From NCBI GenBank assembly GCA_964490895.1, contig CAZBEI010000085.1:1-10260 (forward strand): a stretch of 10,260 bases of DNA, in the 5' to 3' direction. The translations under genes and the position numbers were made by a program. Shown piece after piece: positions 7,599 to 10,260 of this stretch; within the stretch, counting starts at the first letter, position 1; each line of letters begins with the position of its first letter. This DNA comes from JACRAO01 sp964490895 (lineage in GTDB: Bacteria > Bdellovibrionota > UBA1018). The notes beneath the pieces are model-generated. The model saw only the letters and a program-made list of their open reading frames with translations. It ran no database searches and was not told where the DNA came from.

Positions 7599-8567
7599 TT
7601 AGGTGTAATAGAAAGGGAATTTTTTACCAATGTCAAGCTTTTCTGTGGAATAAAATCGTACGGGTTCTAAGATTTCTTCTGTTTTTGCCCAGTACTCGTA
7701 TTCCTTTCCTTGAAAGGTTCTAGAGGCAATTTCTAGGGAATATAGGGGATATTTGAGTTTTTCTGAATCGTTTTTATAAGGGGTCCATCGTCTAGGTAAA
7801 AAGATCTTTTTATTCCCACCGTGGAGTGTCACAGTTTGTCCTCCTGAAATAAATTCAGCTACAAAGGTTGAGGAGGGTTTAAAATAAAGGTCTTCGGGTT
7901 TTCCGCTGGCCACAATTTGGCCTTCGTTGAGGACAAAAATCCTATCTGAAAAGGAAAGAGCTTCTCTTTGGTCGTGTGTGACTAAGAGCGTAGTGAGGTT
8001 TAATTCTTGTTGGAGTTTTCTGATTTCAGTTCCGAGTTCTTCGCGCAAAAGGGCATCTAAATTGCTCAGGGGCTCGTCTAATAAAAGCACTTTTGGAGAC
8101 ATCACTAAGGCTCTAGCCAGAGCCACTCTCTGCTGTTGTCCACCTGAGAGCTCATGGGCAAAGCGGTTTTCTAATCCACTGAGTTTAACTTGACTTAGGG
8201 CGCGGTAAACCTTTGAATTAACTTCGTCTAAAGTCATTTTTGCTCTAACTCTTAGTGGAAACGCAATGTTTTCGAAAACGTTGAGATGAGGCCATACGGC
8301 GTAATTTTGAAAGACCATTCCAAAATTTCTTTTTTCGGGAAGTATAAATAGATTTTTTTTAGATAAGTGAATGGAGCCCAAAGAAATCTGACCCGAGTCT
8401 GGTCTTTCCAATCCCGCAATGCAGCGAAGTAATGTTGTTTTTCCGGAGCCAGAGGGGCCCAGAAGGGAGATAAAGTCTCCCTGACGGACTTCGAAAGAGA
8501 TTTTTTTTAATATTTTCGTATTTCCAAAGTTTTTTTCCAATTCAAAAATACTCAAAGTTTCAGACAT
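7599..8567 (-). CDS. ABC importer ATP-binding protein (FbpC/PotA/AfuC-like)
   Basis: A 322-residue ATPase that would power the permease encoded just upstream. All motifs are intact: Walker A GPSGSGKTT (37-45), Q-loop Q87 in GMVFQNYAVWPHL, signature LSGGQQQR (140-147), Walker B VLLLDEP (160-166), D-loop SNLDA (168-172) and H-loop H198. The region after about residue 240 is a short TOBE-like tail. At 322 residues the protein is slightly shorter than the usual ~350 of FbpC or PotA. The family imports ferric iron, polyamines, sulfate, thiamine or phosphorylated sugars, and the sequence alone does not choose among them. The fused permease beside it points to the FbpB/AfuB-type branch. The start ATG is one base after the permease stop (TGA-A-ATG), so the two are translationally coupled. 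Confidence 0.92.
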   Translation of the reverse strand: MSETLSIFELEKNFGNTKILKKISFEVRQGDFISLLGPSGSGKTTLLRCIAGLERPDSGQISLGSIHLSKKNLFILPEKRNFGMVFQNYAVWPHLNVFENIAFPLRVRAKMTLDEVNSKVYRALSQVKLSGLENRFAHELSGGQQQRVALARALVMSPKVLLLDEPLSNLDALLREELGTEIRKLQQELNLTTLLVTHDQREALSFSDRIFVLNEGQIVASGKPEDLYFKPSSTFVAEFISGGQTVTLHGGNKKIFLPRRWTPYKNDSEKLKYPLYSLEIASRTFQGKEYEYWAKTEEILEPVRFYSTEKLDIGKKFPFYYT

Positions 8568-8568
8568 T

Positions 8569-10092
8569 TCAATACCCCATTTTGCCTTTACTTAACCACC
8601 GCGCTAACTGGTTGAGTAAAAGGACTAAGATTACCAATAAAACAGCCAAAGCAGCTGCAGAGCTCTGATCCGCGTAGTCTTGTAAGTCAAATAATACAGT
8701 TCCAATGGATTGGAAAGACGTACTTGCTAAAAAAATAGACATCGAGAGTTCGCCTAAAATGGGGATGAGGACTAAGAAAAAGCTGCCTAAAACCTCTGGT
8801 TTTAAAATCGGTAAAATAATTTTAAACCACACTTGTATTTGAGAAGAGCCCGAAACTCTTCCTGCTTCGGCCAAAGAGGGAGAAAGATTCATCAGTCCAG
8901 TTCTTAAGGGCTGAAAGGCCAAGTTGAGGTGTTTTAAGACATAGGCTACGACGACAATCCAAGGGGTATTGTAGAGGTTTGGTCCATAATTTCCTGAAAA
9001 CAGTACAATGAGCCCAATGGCTAAAACACACCCTGGGGTGGCAATTGGGAGAGTAAAGAGTCCATCTGCTATTTTTAAATATTTTTTATTTTTTGAAAAA
9101 ATAAAAAGAGTAAGAATCGAGACAAACAAGATCAGGACTGCGCTTAAGCTCCCGTAGATTAAGCTTCCTCGGAGTGCGGATTTTGTTTCGGCAAGTTCGA
9201 ATAAAATATAATGATAAGAACTGAGAGAAATATCATTAAAACATGAAAACCCGAGCCTTTGCAGGCAACCTGGTTTTACTAAAGTAGAGAGAAAAAGACA
9301 GCTCAGTGGTGCGATCCAAAAAAAGAATTGAGAGATCCAAAAAAAGAATTGGAATACAGCCGCATGGGTCAGAGAAAGTTTCGAATGTTCAGGACGAGAC
9401 CCCTTTGAAGCCAGGGTGATGTAGCGGTTTTCGTTTTTTTGAAATAAAAATTGAATTAAATAAGGAGGCAAAGCCAGAGCTAGAAGAAGTGCAGACAAAA
9501 AGCATGCTTGGGAAATAGCATCGGAGCCCCCCATTTGAATCACTTGATAAATTTTAGTGGTGAGGGGATACACCTTTTCGGGTGCTCCAAGCCAAGCTGG
9601 AATAGCAAAGGCAGAAATATTGAGAACAAAGCAAAGGCAAAAACTGCTGAGAAGTGTGGGAAAAATTAAAGGCAGTTCAATTTTTTTCAGAATTTGGATA
9701 AAACTGGCCCCCGACAAAGAGGCGGCTTCTCTTAAGGCTGGATCTAATCTTTGGATTTTGCTTTCTAACATTAAAAAGGGAACAGGCATGTGGACAATTG
9801 CAAAAAGAACTATAATTCCAATTCTTCCATAGAGGCCAAAAGGGAATGTGATCCAAAAATTAAGGAGTCCGCTGGTGGGGTTCCAAGTGAGAACAAAGGC
9901 AATGGCTAAGACAAAATTGGGAACTAAATAGGGGATGAGGAGCAAGAGTTTCTGGATTCTTTTGAGTGGCCATTCTTTTAAGGCAAAAATTCTTGCAAAT
10001 AAAAATCCAATGAGGACAGCCAGGAAGCTTCCTAAAGAGCTTGTGATTAAGCTATCTAAAAGAGATTTTTGAAGGGACATCAATGAAGGCAT
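8569..10092 (-). CDS. ABC importer permease, fused two-domain type (FbpB/AfuB-like)
   Basis: A 507-residue inner-membrane permease made of two homologous halves, as in FbpB, SfuB, HitB and AfuB. Each half has an EAA loop that docks with the ATPase: EAASLSGASFIQILKKIELP (122-141) and EAGRVSGSSQIQVWFKIILP (409-428). About twelve membrane helices are seen. Known members carry ferric iron or phosphorylated sugars. No periplasmic binding protein is in the window; it may lie to the right or elsewhere. ATG 10092 is used, although no Shine-Dalgarno site is seen before it or before the in-frame ATG at 10080. An upstream in-frame TAA lies in the repeat array. A 7-residue stretch is duplicated (FQFFFWI SQFFFWI, residues 248-261). 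This gene heads the unit permease-ATPase-phosphatase. Confidence 0.9.
   Translation of the reverse strand: MPSLMSLQKSLLDSLITSSLGSFLAVLIGFLFARIFALKEWPLKRIQKLLLLIPYLVPNFVLAIAFVLTWNPTSGLLNFWITFPFGLYGRIGIIVLFAIVHMPVPFLMLESKIQRLDPALREAASLSGASFIQILKKIELPLIFPTLLSSFCLCFVLNISAFAIPAWLGAPEKVYPLTTKIYQVIQMGGSDAISQACFLSALLLALALPPYLIQFLFQKNENRYITLASKGSRPEHSKLSLTHAAVFQFFFWISQFFFWIAPLSCLFLSTLVKPGCLQRLGFSCFNDISLSSYHYILFELAETKSALRGSLIYGSLSAVLILFVSILTLFIFSKNKKYLKIADGLFTLPIATPGCVLAIGLIVLFSGNYGPNLYNTPWIVVVAYVLKHLNLAFQPLRTGLMNLSPSLAEAGRVSGSSQIQVWFKIILPILKPEVLGSFFLVLIPILGELSMSIFLASTSFQSIGTVLFDLQDYADQSSAAALAVLLVILVLLLNQLARWLSKGKMGY
9313..9354. repeat. 21-base in-frame tandem duplication inside the permease gene
   Basis: Two adjacent 21-base units (9313-9333 and 9334-9354) share their first 18 bases, GATCC followed by an A-run and GAATTG. 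They encode FQFFFWI then SQFFFWI near the start of the second permease half. The A-run makes replication slippage a likely origin, and the frame is kept. Confidence 0.8.
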
Positions 10093-10260
10093 TTTAATAA
10101 CTTTGTCATACTTAGTTTAATCACTTCGTCATATTAGTTTAATCACTTCGCCATACTTAGTTTAATCACTTCGTCATACTTAGTTTAATCACTTCGCCAT
10201 ATTAGATTAATGACTTCGTCATATTAGTTTAATGACTACGTCATATTAGTTTAATGACTT
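10093..10260. repeat. Tandem array of 22/23-base repeats, open at the right edge
   Basis: Seven full units and a partial one run head to tail: 10093-10115, 10116-10137, 10138-10160, 10161-10183, 10184-10205, 10206-10227, 10228-10249, then 10250-10260. The plus-strand core is TTTAATCACTTCGTCAT followed by ATTAG (22 bases) or ACTTAG (23 bases). The C/T at the GTC/GCC position and the C/G in ATCAC/ATGAC vary between units. In the two rightmost full units the core is a perfect 5-base inverted repeat (ATGAC, 3 bases, GTCAT). The unit length is not a multiple of three and an in-frame stop lies in the array, so it is not coding with the permease. The spacing of about two helical turns would fit protein-binding sites, but no function is proven. 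Confidence 0.9.

Noticed and set aside
9557..9832. 91-codon plus-strand open frame
   Set aside because: It lies opposite the first half of the permease, covering its EAA loop, and shows no domain features.
10093..10260. CRISPR array
   Set aside because: Units of 22/23 bases follow one another directly without unique spacers, and no cas gene is seen.
10093..10260. Plasmid-type iteron origin
   Set aside because: Unit length and AT content would fit, but no replication initiator gene or DnaA box is visible and the array abuts a metabolic operon. Kept only as a remote option.

Overview
The window looks like part of a Gram-negative bacterial chromosome, AT-rich, with short intergenic gaps. The evidence is a Wzz/Wzc-type polysaccharide co-polymerase that spans the inner membrane and a phosphatase with a signal peptide of the periplasmic TpbA type. 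Taxonomy cannot be fixed from this. A low-GC proteobacterium or a Bdellovibrio-like lineage would fit, but that is a guess.

Positions 1 to about 7050 hold envelope or surface-glycan genes in alternating orientations. A GT-C membrane glycosyltransferase reads leftward off the edge (1-817, C-terminus missing). It is divergent from a second GT-C glycosyltransferase (1009-2409). Facing that is a two-gene leftward unit: the co-polymerase (3616-5778) followed, with a 4-base GTGA overlap, by a GT4 glycosyltransferase (2441-3619). Divergent from the co-polymerase is a family 3 membrane acyltransferase (5913-7046). Together these fit making, decorating and setting the length of a surface polysaccharide or O-antigen-like glycan. 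No flippase, polymerase or export gene is visible here.

Positions 7035-10092 hold a compact leftward operon: a fused double-domain ABC importer permease of the FbpB/AfuB type, its ATPase (1 base after the permease stop), then a secreted dual-specificity phosphatase 33 bases further on. The phosphatase 3' end overlaps the acyltransferase 3' end by 12 bases. No substrate-binding protein is present in the window. From 10093 to the right edge, immediately before the permease start codon, lies an array of at least seven 22/23-base tandem repeats.

The points most worth a second look are: the co-polymerase C-terminal domain, which has a BY-kinase-like layout without the nucleotide-binding motifs or a tyrosine tail; the repeat array against the ABC operon; and the pairing of a periplasmic phosphatase with an importer family that includes phosphorylated-sugar transporters.
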